A stretch of 64,000 nt of DNA from Trochalopteron elliotii (taxonomy: Eukaryota; Chordata; Aves; Passeriformes; Leiothrichidae). Below are positions 11,871 to 24,860 of the stretch, piece by piece. The DNA lies in assembly GCA_024734555.1 (NCBI GenBank), contig JANPWX010000204.1, positions 1,256,958 through 1,320,957 of the forward strand, given 5' to 3'. The notes under the pieces were generated by a model, which saw only the letters and a program-made list of their open reading frames with translations, had not been told where the DNA came from and did not search any database. A program made the position numbers and the translations under genes. The stretch's first letter is position 1, and every line of letters begins with the position of its first letter.

Positions 11871-14800
11871 TTGCAGGCACCCACAGCATCACTCATTAAA
11901 TCCTGACCCAGAAACTCTCAGGGGGCTCTTCACTTGTCCCTAGGCAGAGGCCTGCCTCTGTTACCCATGGTGCCAGTAAAATTTCCTCCTTCTCCTTCAC
12001 GCTGCTTGTTAGCTCATGCAGTTTGTGGTTCTGGACACCTGAAAACAGACTTGGACTTCTCGCTATGGTTACGGGTTTGGAGCTTCTACTGAACATGTTT
12101 CAGCATCACAGTGAAATGATGCAATATCACTGACTGTCCCATCTGCCCTGCTTGAAGTCTGCCTGTCTTCTCTCTCTTTATTCATTCAGCGATAGTAGCA
12201 TTAGTCTTTTGTCCACCTCATTAAGTCTTATTTGTATGTCATTGATAAACCTTTTTCAGAATCTCAAAAAGCACTTGATTTTTACTGTGATTTTCCAGTT
12301 TCTAGCATGGACTTTGTTTTTCTTAGCCAATTCTTTATTTGTTCTTAATTCTGAAACAATCTAATTGAGAAGAATGCTTTTTCTAGGGCCTTTTTCAGGT
12401 TTGAAAATATCTTTTCTTGATTGTTCTTGGTCTATTTCCTTTGGCCCTCATTCCATCAAGATCCTAATATTTGCTGTGACATCCCTTCTGAGAAAGCAGA
12501 GTTTACTTTTCTTGTGGTTGAGACCCACATATCATTAGTCATGGTAGACTGATAACTTCACTCCTCCTGCTTCTAGTAATTTTTTAAAAAAAAACTTCAG
12601 CTGTCATTCAGGCTTATTTTTTTCCTGTGTTTTTCCACGAATTTATGGCTGGAGGCCCATAGTTTTCAGGTAGCTTTGGGTGTATGACCAAGAGTATTAG
12701 AGGAAAAAAGTGGCGTTAGGACTGCTGAAGGCTTGCATGACTCTGGTACTGCAAAGATTTACAGCACTAATTCTTCCCATCTATCTGAGTTCTTAGCCAT
12801 ACATCTGAGTCAAAAGCTCATCAGTCACAGGTCTCCTGCCTCATTTCTTGTGAAAATTGCAATTAGTTAATTTGAAGTTCATCCTATTTATTCTTTTGGC
12901 TTATGCTACTTACGGAACACCAGATAATAGACACCTTTTGTTACTGAGGATTCCAAACAAACTCCTAGTATCTCTCTTAGTATGCACACAGAAAATTACG
13001 AAGCAATATCATAATGATACTTCTTTTGCAAGACTAGGAAATTGCTTCTTGTTTAATTGCCTTGGAGTATATCCCTTTACCAACTCTGTCCAAATTGGTG
13101 TATAGTGTGTTTGAGCTAGGGAGATGTAATCCTATCCAAAGAACAGTGATGAATTTTATGCTGACACACCTAAATCAAAGGTAAAATATTTTCTGAAAGT
13201 TGTATGTTAGTATAGTCCAAAATTATTTGGCTTGATTAAAAGATAACTGCAGAATTATACAGCAGAGTGGATTAGATTATGGAACAGTTCTTCCTGGCCA
13301 GCCAAGGAATCCCCATGAGTCCACTGCTGCGTGCAGCAAGCTTGCCTGTTCCAGAGGGTGTACTCTGTTCTGCTAATTCAAAAGATAATGGATTAGAAAA
13401 TATGTCAAGACTAATAACATAGACACACTCCTGTGAGTTTTGAGTGGGAGGAAATACACCATTCACTGACTAATCTTTAAACTTCTACTGATGAATGTTA
13501 AGCCACCCTCCAAAGCACCAGCCTGTTTCAAATTCCTAATAAGGATGTTGAATCTGTACTCTCAAACCCCCCCCCATGTTACAGAGACAATTGCTATTTC
13601 TTACCAAAGGCCAGATAGTTCTGAAAAGAAAAACAGCATGTTTTTTTTCCATTTTAAAGCCTCTATTGTCTTTCTTTACAGAGTTCATGTTAATAAAGAT
13701 AGGATTTATTATCCTTGTTTCTAAGGAATGGAACCTTCTTCCTCTGTTGCAATTAAACCTGAATAGGCCTCAAAAGATGTTATCTTATTTTCTTATATTT
13801 GACTGAGTTTGAATTAATTAAAAATGGTAGCAATATTTGCAGGATAATAACCCACATCAGAAATCTGCTGTATCAGTTTTTCTTTATCCTTGAAATTTAT
13901 TCTAAGTGGAATTTCCATAACACTACATAATCTTCTTGTTCATGACGTAGGTTTCTGGAATAGTTGCAGTCTGCAACAAAACAGTGTTTATGCTGATTTT
14001 GTTCATTGATGTCAGGATATTTTAGGGAAGACATTTATATATTCTGTCTTTGGTCACTTGATTTAGGAGGCTAGTGAGCTGAAGAAAGAAAAAGAAGATT
14101 GGGCCTTCTGTTTGTGCTTCTGTTTATGCGCATATGTCAACTAAATTTTCAAATATGGTTTAAGAAATTTCTGCCCCTGTAGCTTGCTGTCCCATTAGTT
14201 AAGACAATATATTTGATCATGGCACTGTGCTCTAGGACAAGTATTGAAATGAAGTAAACATAATAACCCCAAAATACTTAAAGCAAATTGTAGAATTCTG
14301 AATTATTTGGAAAAAAAAGGAAAGCTGCTCTTTTATTCTGATGATATCACAGGCATTTTGTATTAGTGTTCTGAACTAGGTGCATGGGAATAAGCAATAT
14401 GAATTAAGAATTCTTTTCCATATGTGTGTGTGACCACTGTCTCCAGCTTCCCCAGTCAGCTCAGTCTTTGATTAGGGAAAAACTAATATTAGATTCTTTG
14501 GCCCCCATGGTTTTGTAATTTTCTTTAAAAAAAAAGAAAAGACACTGAAAAACATCTTGTATTTTTATCTGTAAACACAAAATTTATCCTTGGCTGACGT
14601 ATCTTCTGAGGTAAGTTTTTAAAAAAAGGAAGAAAATTACTTAAAATATTGAGATCATACCATTTTATAGGATGTGAGTACACTTCAGTAAATGATATTA
14701 AAATATTTCCAATCAGCTTTGCCCTCAACCAAACTCTAACTTGTTTTACAGCAGGGGGAAGAAAGCACAGGCTCTGAATCCTTCTGATTTCACTGATTTA

Positions 14801-17800
14801 TTAGATATGACTGATTTTAATTGCAGCAATATTCAGAGATTTCAGGCAGTAGCTTAGGTGGTTGCAAGGAGGTTCAACTGTATGGCACTGTTATATGTAT
14901 GTAGTTAAACCAAAGGGTAGTTCATGTCAGTGCCCTTTCCCACTCTCTGGCAGTGCTGCCTGGCTCTGCTCCCCCAGTCCTGTGTAGAGCAGCACTTGAA
15001 CATCTCTGATGGTGCCCTGAGCCCTGCTTTGCATCCTCTTGCAGGAACTTATGATGAGGCAAGAAATACGAGATTGTTTAAAACTTGTGGCAACCATTTC
15101 TGATGTGCAAGAGCTGTTGTCACACTGGGGATTTATTTTATATGAGGCAGTAGTGAAACAGTGGAAACTAGGTCTCAGAAAAGTTCAGTAAAACTAGCAA
15201 GACAGACTAGAAAAAAAAAACCTGACAAAGAACAAAATTTAAAAATAAAAAGACAGTGAAAGAGGTTAAAAGTTGGTTTTTTTCAGGAAATTTAAGATTT
15301 TTTAAAAGAAATTAAGACTAATCTTTAATCATTAATTTAATCATCAATTTAGGATATTCCAGAGGGAGATAAATATTACCCATACATTAAATGCACCTCT
15401 ACAGTTTATGTGAAATATTTTGATTGTGGCACTTAACAGTTTTTAAGGATATGCTACATCATCACATGAAGTAATGGTTGATGGATATCAGCTCAAGGAA
15501 TAGTCCATTAGTTTCATGGGCTCTGATTCTTCTATCACTGATCGGCTTTCAGCAGCACTCCCTAAGGAAATAGTTCTCATTAGCACAAAAGAGCATCAGA
15601 ACCAGGCTCACAGCAAATAAAATGCTGCTGTTCATAACAATACTTGGTTTATGCATATACCTTTGGTTCTGTGCATTTTCACTTAAGTGATGTGCAGAAA
15701 TAATGATGTGAACCATGCTGAGTTCATAATATTATTATGCAGAATATTTCACAACTACTTTTTTCAAGTAAGGCATAAATAAACAATAAATTCTGTGTGG
15801 CTGAGTGCTAATTTACGCAGTGTTAAAACTGATCTGAAGTATTTATCATAGCTATAAAACTGTGTCATGGTCACATAGGTAGAGCATTTAGGTGTTCAGA
15901 GTTGTACATGTGCATGAGTTGGGATCTCTAGCACTTGTTTTATTCAAGCATGGGTCTTGATGAGTTGGGTCACTTCTGTTGCCTACCTTTTGAGGAAGGG
16001 CAAAATGGAGACTTATGACAACCATTTCTGACCTTGAAATTTGTGAAAAATGGCAAGTATATTCCGAGAAAAAGCCAATATATCCTACTCACTTGAGGAT
16101 ACAATTGAAATTAATGGAAATTTTTAGTCTGCAGAGCACTAGCCTTCCACTATAAAGGCAAATATAATTATACAAATTGTTCCAGGAAGAGCAGAATTAA
16201 TGAAATTTGGTTTAATAAGTATTCAGGACTGTTGTCCCCTGATGCTCCTCTCTGTCTTTCCTGATAATAACCAAAACTGTCCTTATAGTGTTCCTTTCAA
16301 AAGGAAAAGAGCAGGTCTGGAGCTATGTGTGTGTTGAGTGGCCAACCAATATGCACATGCTGATTTATCCTGCTGTCTGCTGCCAAATGGAGTAGATAAC
16401 AGCTGTGTTCTGCATGCTTCTCTTTCAATAGAGGAACTAATTCAACTCTAGGTTTTGTGACCACGGTGAGACTTCTGTCCCCTTTTCAAATCTGACTGAA
16501 ATTGGCAGAAATAAACTTGTAAAATACTGAAGAGATTGATGGATGGATGGACAGAATGATGACATAAGCCTTGTTTTCTTGGCAGACTGATAAGGCCTAT
16601 CTGATTCGGTAATTCAGTGTTGAGCCTAATAGATTTTTTTTCAAACAGTGAAGAAAATTGCATTGATTTCAATATTCAGAATCCCCCTGGGATTGTTCAG
16701 CTTGGCTCATTCATTGCTTAATGCTTTATTGAAGTGTAAATATATACATTTCAAAAGGAACTCTGAACAGGTTTGGGACTGGGGACAGCTGTGATTTAGT
16801 CTGGCCTGATGACATCAATGCTCTTTCTCCTTGAGCTGTCTTGCTTAGAAGTGTATCAATTTGTTTACATGTGTTTGGGAAAGGAGAAAGCCTGGCTAAT
16901 GCCATCCATGAGCAATCTGTACCTTATATCCGTATTAGCAAGTCTAAGTGCACAAACAATATTTCCCTCGCTGAATCACAGGGATTAGCTTATTCTTTCA
17001 TTGCCTGATTTATTCATTAGTTTGCTTTAACTGATATCAAGCACAGCCAAATTGCAAATGAGCTACAAACCAGGAAATGTTTATTAACAAGATAGTGGCC
17101 GCATGTGTGAGTGAGATCTTCCATGCATTTCTAATCATATGTTTGAGGTTTTGTTTTGGAGGTTTTTTTCCTTTTGTTGCCTAGATCTGGAAATATTTGC
17201 TAATTCAGTAGTGGGGGACTCATGGCTATACAGGTCTGTGATAAACTCTGGACTGGTGTAGCCAGACAGATACTTCATTAACCTTGTATTTATTTCCAGC
17301 CTTAGAAAACCTATAAAGAAAAGGATTCTTCACCTTCAGAAAGAAATTACTATTACCCAGTTTTCAGGGAGAGACACCTCAGTCATGGAGAGTCTCAGGA
17401 GGAACACAAGTGGGATTTGGAGACTGCTGAGAAATCTTAGAATTACCCTCTTGTTGAAGGGCTACATGGTGGTTGAAAGTGTAAGACTGGCAGGATTCTT
17501 ATTTGAGAAGTTTGGTCACATAAAGAAGAACCCGTTTGACAAACATGGCTTGCTGGGAGGTCAGATAGTACGCTATGGTTGGTTGGTTCAGGTTGTGTCC
17601 TAGAAAATTAATCAACCAGGAACAGCTGTATCCACAACAGTGTTTCACACTGGTTTGCCGTTTCAGGTTAAAGTTTTGGCTTTAAAAACACAGCATCCTC
17701 TCAGCTCCATAACCTATGAGACTTCCTGATAAAATCTAATGGTGATTTGCTCTTGGCAGGGGATCTGTGATGATATCACCACCATCATCTCAGCTCTAGC

Positions 17801-18801
17801 TGGTGCCATTGCCGCCTGGCTCTTGCCCACCACAGACTGGGTTAAGGGATGGGGTGGCTCTGAAGGGTGAAATGAGGCACTCATGGACCAATCCTTATGG
17901 AGTTTAGTTCCATGAGATCAGTGGTCCCACGTGTCTTGCAGAGCTTCCTCTAGCTTCAGGGAAGTGGTGGACCACCCAAGCAGCCGAGGAGACCCTGGGG
18001 TCTCCTGGCAGCAGCCTGGAGCCACTGTGAGCTCTAAAGTGAAGTTGTCACAGTACCCAGATGCAGAGTAGAGCCTACCACAGTACTGGAGCTGCTAAGA
18101 GGCCTCCAATGAAGGTCTCTGCTCTTGTGGGAAAACACTGCTGCTTTCTGAAAGGTTTGCCCTCAGTGCTGCTTCAGGCCAGTCTAGGTGGATGTAAGGT
18201 AATGCACTTCAAAACTTTTCATTTTAAACTCATGCCATTCTCAACTCCATGTCTCTGTTATATCACCTTCCAAATAAGAAGCAAATGGGGGTTCTGGCTC
18301 TAGGAAATCCCAAGGTAACACCATGGTTCCTGAGCTGTGGTGCTTCTCTTGTCTGGCAATGGAACACGAAAGCATGGGAGAACATCTGTGTTAAGGATGG
18401 TACATGCAACTCATGGCAGGTGGACTGCTCTTCTCTTGATATAGTCAGATAATTTTATCTGCCTACTTTTATGCTGTTAGTGATTACACCAGCTAAACCT
18501 TTCAATAAACTTTAAAGTTATTAATGCATAGGTAGCGGAGAGTGGTTCACTTAGAGGAACAAGCCTATGCAATAATTGAAGTGAAGGGTCTCTTGTAAAG
18601 TGCTCAGCTCATTTTCATTCTTGTTCTGTCACAGATACTAAATTTGAACAAGTCATTTAGGATCTCTGGGAAACATAAATGTGAAGAAAACATTGTTTTC
18701 TTTGCTTTTTTGCTTGTCTTTTTGAATTGTACCATTTTTCTTCTCCAGGCCAAGGGCAGAGTCTTCCATTTCCTTAGAGTTATTTTTTGCTAATTTTTCA
18801 G

Positions 18802-18946
18802 GCCTAGCAAGAAACTATGAGGCAGAAGAGGAAGAGGAAGAAGAGCATGACTACAGCTATATTGATGAAAACATTATTGAAAACATCAGAAAAGTATTTC
18901 ATGACACCAGCATTAGAAATGAGCATTCACTCTCCAAAGAAAGAAG
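18802..18946 (+). CDS. THEMIS: Candidate alternative THEMIS 3' exon (acidic, Tyr-rich)
   Basis: A strong acceptor (gctaatttttcag) and a perfect donor (AAG/GTGAGT) bound 145 bases of open frame. The first two bases complete the split codon of the 8737-8911 exon (G + GC = Gly), so joining across the 9451 exon keeps frame. It codes GLARNYEA, seven glutamates, HDYSYIDENIIENIRKVF, then HDTSIRNEHSLSKER. The acidic run next to closely spaced tyrosines is the kind of context favoured by T-cell tyrosine kinases such as ZAP-70, which would suit THEMIS; that is inference. It ends in phase 2 and fits the exon at 23038. I do not recall this tail from mammalian THEMIS. It could instead be an exon of an unknown + strand transcript. 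Confidence 0.5.
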
Positions 18947-21900
18947 GTGAGTGTAAATTGGGATGACTTGTGGATGCAAACAAGTGCAGGCAGAGTGATT
19001 TTTCAGACTGGCTGGTAACCTTCACTTCCCAAAACAATAGAGATTTTCCCCTGGGAACTTCTGCTGTTGCTGCAAATGTCCTGTGAGTAAGGCAGGAAAG
19101 GCTCCTCTGAGCTGCCACCTGTGACCTCTTAGCCATGTCACCTTTGTCAAAGGAGTACCTATCATTGTTCTGGGGATAGGAAGCACATAGGTCTTTTTCT
19201 GGTTTGTGCCAATTTGCTCTGAAATTATAGTACTCTGAATGCAGCCCTTTTCCTCTTTCTGGAACTGGATGCCTTGTTGTGAATGATTGTTTTGATGCTT
19301 TAAAGGCTTTTGGGCATTATCTGTGTTTTCATTAAATCTGCAAGGTTCTGCTCTGGCAGTCTGCAGTGAGTTTAAGTGCCAGTGGAGCAGGCTTTGTTTC
19401 TAAAAATCTCTAGGTGTCATTTCCAGCTAAATGCAGATGAGAATTTTTCTAGGTATGAGTGAAACTGTGGTCCCAGTTCTTTTCACTCATAGCTAAACCT
19501 TCTATGAATTTCACTTTTTTTGGCTGAATTGCTTCTTCTGTGATGAGAAACCCTAGAAAACACAGGAAAAACTTAAAATATTGTGTTTCAGAGATTTGAA
19601 AAAAATTTTATTACAAAGTATTTAGTTTCAAAATGTACTTTATTTTTAAACTATGTGCAACATTCCTCCTGTGTTTTAAGCGACACAGTGAATATGAAGT
19701 AAGGTGGTTGCTTTTCTGCAATGCTCAAAACCCTCAGAAACATGACATCCAGGGCAGTTTGTGGCCACGTCTCCCCGTGGCCACAGACAGAGATTCCAAA
19801 GTTACAGAAAAGGCTGAAAATGAAACTAAGTAGGGTGTTTCACATAGCACATTACTTCCTCAGTCCCCATGCTATTGAGGTTCTATCACGTAAAGAAATT
19901 GAGAAAGAGGGAATTAAGCTCTCTTCTGACTAAAATACCCCTTCTGACCATAGGCATTAAGGGGAAAGCATACTTTCAAGAAGCAATGCCAGCCTAGAGG
20001 ATCAGCATCTGTTTATACCACTCTACTCTTGTGGCATCAGTTCCTCTAAGTCTTTATCCACCTTGCCCTTTAAATTCCCTGTTAATGGAAGGCAAGGTTT
20101 CACTTTATTAGCTGTCCTCTCTGAGGTTACTAGCAAAATATGAAAGAAAAGGACCTTTGCTGCCTTGAGGGAGATCACTCTCTTTGGATAATCTTTGGTT
20201 TTATAAAGCAATCCCATAAATTTTTGTCCTTAATGACTGGCAGATATATCCACTCTCTGAAATCATTAGCTAGCCCAGGAGCATGTGGCTCCCCCAGCCT
20301 GCTGATCTCCCCCAGCCATCAGAAATCTGCACTATGGCTTTCTTCTAGCACATGAAGTTTCTATCAAGATTCCACATTTGCACTTGTGAGAATTTTGGGA
20401 AATATGGATTTGATGTGGGCCTATGCAATTAACCTTTAATACTGGCAAAAGTCGTATAAAATATGTCACCAGATAAAATAACCAAATTAGCTGATTTAGG
20501 CTTATATACAGGATAGTAATGCACCAAAATATGTAGTCTCTTCCACCTGTGTCAAATACCTAATATCTGATCATGATAGTTCTTGATCTTATTGATTACT
20601 TTTAAATAGAATTGTTAGGAGGAAAAATAGTTTTAATGAAATACAGAAGTAAGCCTCAGCAGTCAGGTCTACCTTAAAAAAGAAACAGTATATATTATTT
20701 GCAGGGTTTCACCAGTGTCCCTCTCAAAACCTTTCTGTGATCAGGGCTGAAGCATGCTAGGGTGATACTAGTAGAAAGCTAGTCCTCACCCTAAGCAGGA
20801 GGGAAAAGAAAGAACAGAGAGTTGCTTCAGGTCATTGCTATGTTAATTTTGATAGAATAAATGTGCCCAGAGGGTCAATGATGTTAACATGACCTCATCA
20901 CTCCAGAACAATAAGCAATTAAGCAAGGGACTTCACTACACATGCCTGAGCTTGCTATAGCAACAACCATCATTAACATATTTTAACCTTTCACTAAAGA
21001 TTCAAGAGAAACTAAGAAAAAAACCCCACACCACCCTGGAAGCATTTAAAATGTGTGGCTTTCTTTTCAGCATGACAAGTTTCTCTCCTTTTACTGCCAT
21101 GAGTTTTTTCTTCTTTTTTAATGAGGAAAGCCCTCAGCTTGACAGTCTTTTGGACGGTATTTCAAATATCAACAGTGGCTTTTCTTGGTGTGAGAAAATG
21201 GGAAGATAGAAGGTCCATTGCAACCACTGAACTGGAATAACTCTGGTGCTGCTCTAATGTCTCCTCCTATGTCCCTGACACCAAAAATAAAATGGAGGCA
21301 TTCAGGAACAGGAACAGCAACAACCACAAAAAAAATTCAGCAGCAAAACCAGAAAAGGCAGAGTCTCTCTCAAGTGCTGATAGCTGCTTGTAACTCATGG
21401 CTGGAAAAAGACAGAAACAACATGGTCCAGGCACCTGGAGAGCTGAAAATGAGTACTGCTGTCAGGCTGTTTCAGGAGGTTGCTCTCTGGACTTGAACTG
21501 CACACAAGAGCCAGAAAAGGAATGGTCTCAGCTGACTAAGTTTCTGTGCTTATTAAATAGGATGAAAAAAAAGGAAAAGTAAAAAAGAGAGAGAAAGCCA
21601 GTAAGGAATGAAAACGCTACACAGCTGTGTTTTCCTGTTCTCATGAACTCAACAGTTGAGGTGGTTTTGTTTGGACAAAAAAAAATTCTTTATTTTCAAT
21701 TTGTACCATTTTTTTTAAACTAATTGTATGAAACAGATTAAGGTGCATTTTTTTATTATTATTTTTTGCCGTGCTGAGATGCATCTTACCTCATATTTGA
21801 AATCTAGAGAGTGCTACGAATGAAAAACACCCTGTCTGACCCCTGTGCATCTTCATTAATCCTTTTGTACTATTTTTCTAGGGCATTTCTCTAGAGCTGT

Positions 21901-23037
21901 CATGCCACTGACCCTCTAAGCAAGTTGTTTCTTTCATAGAAAAGCCTCTGAGTGAGAGGTGAGGCAGATTTTGCAGCCTTGGGTATACTGGAGTGAGAAA
22001 CCCAAATCCACGACTACAGTTGTGTGTTCTCAGTGGTTTTGAAAGTCCCCTTCCTAAGTAACTTTCAATGCAGATTTGGGGGCATCATCTACCTTGCTAA
22101 TTTTCATGGTTAGATAATTTTTCAGCTGCCTGCTGTTTTCACGTTTCTCTAGTAAGAGAAGTAAAGCTTTTTTCCAGGTTGCAATCAATGATGATTACAG
22201 GGAGAAGAAAGAGTCAAGAGAGGGCAAATAAGTAGTGTGCTGCTCTAAGAGCTGCAAATCTTATCTTTGACTCAGGCAGGACTTCAAAGAACCTGTCTCA
22301 AAGCTGTTGTAGGTTCAGAGACCCTTAGGGAAGGGAAGACTATCATGATTATCTAGATGTTCTAGATGATCTTCTTTCTCAGAACAAGCCCTACCATTCC
22401 CCCACAGGGCAGATTCAAACATATTTTTATAGCTGGCAGAACTGGGAACACAGCCCACTGATGAAGTCTGGCACACTGGCATATTGCCATTAAATATTAA
22501 TTAAATTATTAATTAACTTCCTCCAGACCAGCAGCTCTGTTACATGAGTCACAGGGCACATCCTTTGGAAAGCCTCTTCTCAAGAGGAAGGTATCTCTCC
22601 TACTATGTCTGCCAGACCAGAATATGACAGAGGAGGCACCATGGTTGTAATCACACTAGAGATACACTAGTAAAACTTTTTGATGGAGTCACAGTTTATA
22701 CTGCCTAAATGAGCTCTTTTGCCTGGTGTAGGTTAAATATTTCCCTAAACTGCATAAGCTATACCAGTAAAAGAAAAAATTACTGCTAAAGGTTTCACAT
22801 ACTTAAGCAAAGTTGCTGGCATAGCTGTGTTGGAGTCATATATTAGCTTTATTTTTGTTGTAGTCTTTGAATTGCTGTGTAATTGTACTGACAAACCATT
22901 TTATGGTACAGACAAGCCCTAACTCGCAGCCATTAATTTGACTCAAGGGCTCATTCACCTGTACTCCCTGTGCAGTTTTAGAATCCAAATATAAAATTTC
23001 CCGTTTCACCCTGTCATTTTGTTTTGTTTGTTTTCAG
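18947..23037 (+). other. Candidate THEMIS intron, no other feature seen
   Basis: AT-rich DNA between the two candidate alternative exons. It opens with GTGAGT and closes with a long pyrimidine tract and TTTTCAG. I recognise no repeats or genes in it; the open frames (for example 21218-21496) resemble nothing known. Confidence 0.45.
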
Positions 23038-23047
23038 AGACATCTGA
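23038..23047 (+). CDS. THEMIS: Candidate alternative THEMIS last exon (coding tip)
   Basis: After a very strong acceptor (ttttgtttgttttcag) the bases agacatctga join the phase-2 end of the 18802-18946 exon. They finish the protein as ..SKERRDI with TGA at 23045-23047. The coding part is only ten bases, so support comes from acceptor strength and phase fit. If the upstream donor is not used, the frame stops at once after ..SKERR, so the two outcomes differ by two residues. Confidence 0.4.
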
Positions 23048-23477
23048 AGGAAAATAATTCTGAAATTAACTGGGAACAAGTAGAAAGCTGTGTCCTTCAC
23101 ACATCAAGATTGACCACAACTGTAAGAAAAAGCTGCTCGTGAAAGTGTCCTTCTTGACTCATGAAGAGCACACAAGGCTGTAATTTAGCTATAATAATCC
23201 TCTGCGAAACTAAACTGCTTACTTGTCCTAAATAAGAAGTCAAACCAGCTAATGTTTCATGACCCTTTGAAGGGAGAAACCTCTTCAGTACATATTTATT
23301 AGTGAATTCAGAGAATGATGCCAAGTCCAATCCTTTATTCTTATTGCACCTGAAATTCCGGTTATTTCCTGAACCCCTGTAGGGAATATGCAAAAGGAAC
23401 ATCCTTTACTGAAACAGCTGCATGGTTGCTTCCTTTAGGTTTTGGTTTTTGGGTTTTTTTTTTGAGAAGGAAAGGGT

Positions 23478-23483
23478 AATAAA
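23478..23483 (+). terminator. AATAAA, candidate poly(A) signal for alternative THEMIS end
   Basis: A canonical hexamer in gggtaataaagg, about 430 nt past the TGA at 23047. This is a plausible 3' UTR length. Confidence 0.35.
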
Positions 23484-24664
23484 GGATTGTCTAAGGTGGG
23501 CATTCATTTCTTTAGCTTATATGCTTCAGGTTAAGACTCAAAACTGGAAATGACCAGATTCTGCCACTTTTTCACATGTTGAAAAAAGCACAAGTAGTAC
23601 CATTGCACAACATGTAATTTGCCCTGGAAAGCAAAGCCACTCATCTCCAGTGGCCCAGGAGTGCTTAAATTATGTAGCATTGCCATCTCCACAACCACTT
23701 GTACAGCTAATATCTAAAATCACACTAAAGCTATTATATTCAGCAATTTGATGAAAATTCAGCCATGAACGGTAGACAGAAGCTGGATCTGAAGGATTGG
23801 TGTCCATGCCATTCCTATCCACCTAGGATAGGTTCATAACCCCCTGGCAGGGATTTGATTTTCAGAGAAAACTATCAAGACCTGATGTATAAACACACAG
23901 TTGATGTGCCAGGGGTTTCCAGAGTCAACAGCAGTTTGATCAGAGTGGCATATCCAGAAATCAGCAGGGTGGAGAAAGGGAATGTGTTTAGAAAGCCTGG
24001 ACATACCCTATTTTTAGTTCTATTGAGTAGTTAAAAAGCAAAGACTCCAAAAACGCCTTAGTATACTTTAAAGCAAAAGTCTTTTCAAGCAGACAGGAAA
24101 GTGTCTTCAGCCTTGTCTATTAAAATTCTACTGAATGATTAATTTTCACTAATGCAAATTAATTTAGGATTTCTTAATATTGTCTCATATTAATTTATTC
24201 AAGATAAATGTTCATCCTCATTATAATCAGTTACAATTTAAGTATTGAGAATATCGCTCAGAGTACTTTGATTCCATGCATATGTAGCATACAGTGTTTT
24301 GCATATCAGTGGTTAATACGGCTTGCAGGTGTGTACAAAAGTGGTTGCCACATCACTTGTGGGTATTTTAAATACATATTAAGCATTTTAAAAAAAATCT
24401 GTATGTCTCCTTTGGCAGCTATAAACAACCCCATCTGTTTCAGCAGCCTGGTATCTGAATAAATTTTTTTTTTTTGTATTTTACTGATCTTTTTCTCTTT
24501 TTTTTTACATTACTACTGAATGTGATGTTGTCATCTGCTGGATTTCTGAAAGGTGTGATATGTTACTACCATGATTTCCTTCAGTAAAGTACCAGGTTTC
24601 CATAGAAGAAAGGAGGAGAGGGAAGGAGAGGGAAGTCAGCAACCTTCTGGGCTCCAGTGGCAGG

Positions 24665-24860
24665 ATGTGCCAGCAGGTAGAGGGAGGTGATTCTTTTCTC
24701 TGCTCGGCACTGGTGAGGCCACATCTGCACCACCGTGTCATTTCTGGGCTCCCTGGTTCAAGAAAGATGAGACCTGCAAAAGCCCATGAGGATGGTTAAG
24801 GACATGGAGAGTCTGACATATAAGCAGAGGCTGAGATAGCCTAGAAAAAACAAGAGGTTT
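24665..24860 (+). mobile_element. CR1 LINE internal fragment
   Basis: The + strand follows the CR1 reverse-transcriptase 3' region, with blocks gccagcaggtagagggaggt, ctgctcggcactggtgagg and aagcagaggctgagatagcc. It is truncated on both sides, lacks the 3' tail, and is diverged. Confidence 0.82.

Larger units (their letters stand above)
9534..18801 (+). other. THEMIS 3' UTR and/or intron, no firm exon
   Basis: This is the 3' flank of the form-1 terminal exon, and an intron for the alternative form. It contains the solo LTR (9889-10438), a poly(A) hexamer (10466), an old CR1 copy (about 11275-11870) and otherwise AT-rich unique DNA. No other exon could be supported. One short open stretch after an acceptor-like site at 17760-17870 is not phase-compatible with THEMIS. 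Confidence 0.6.
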
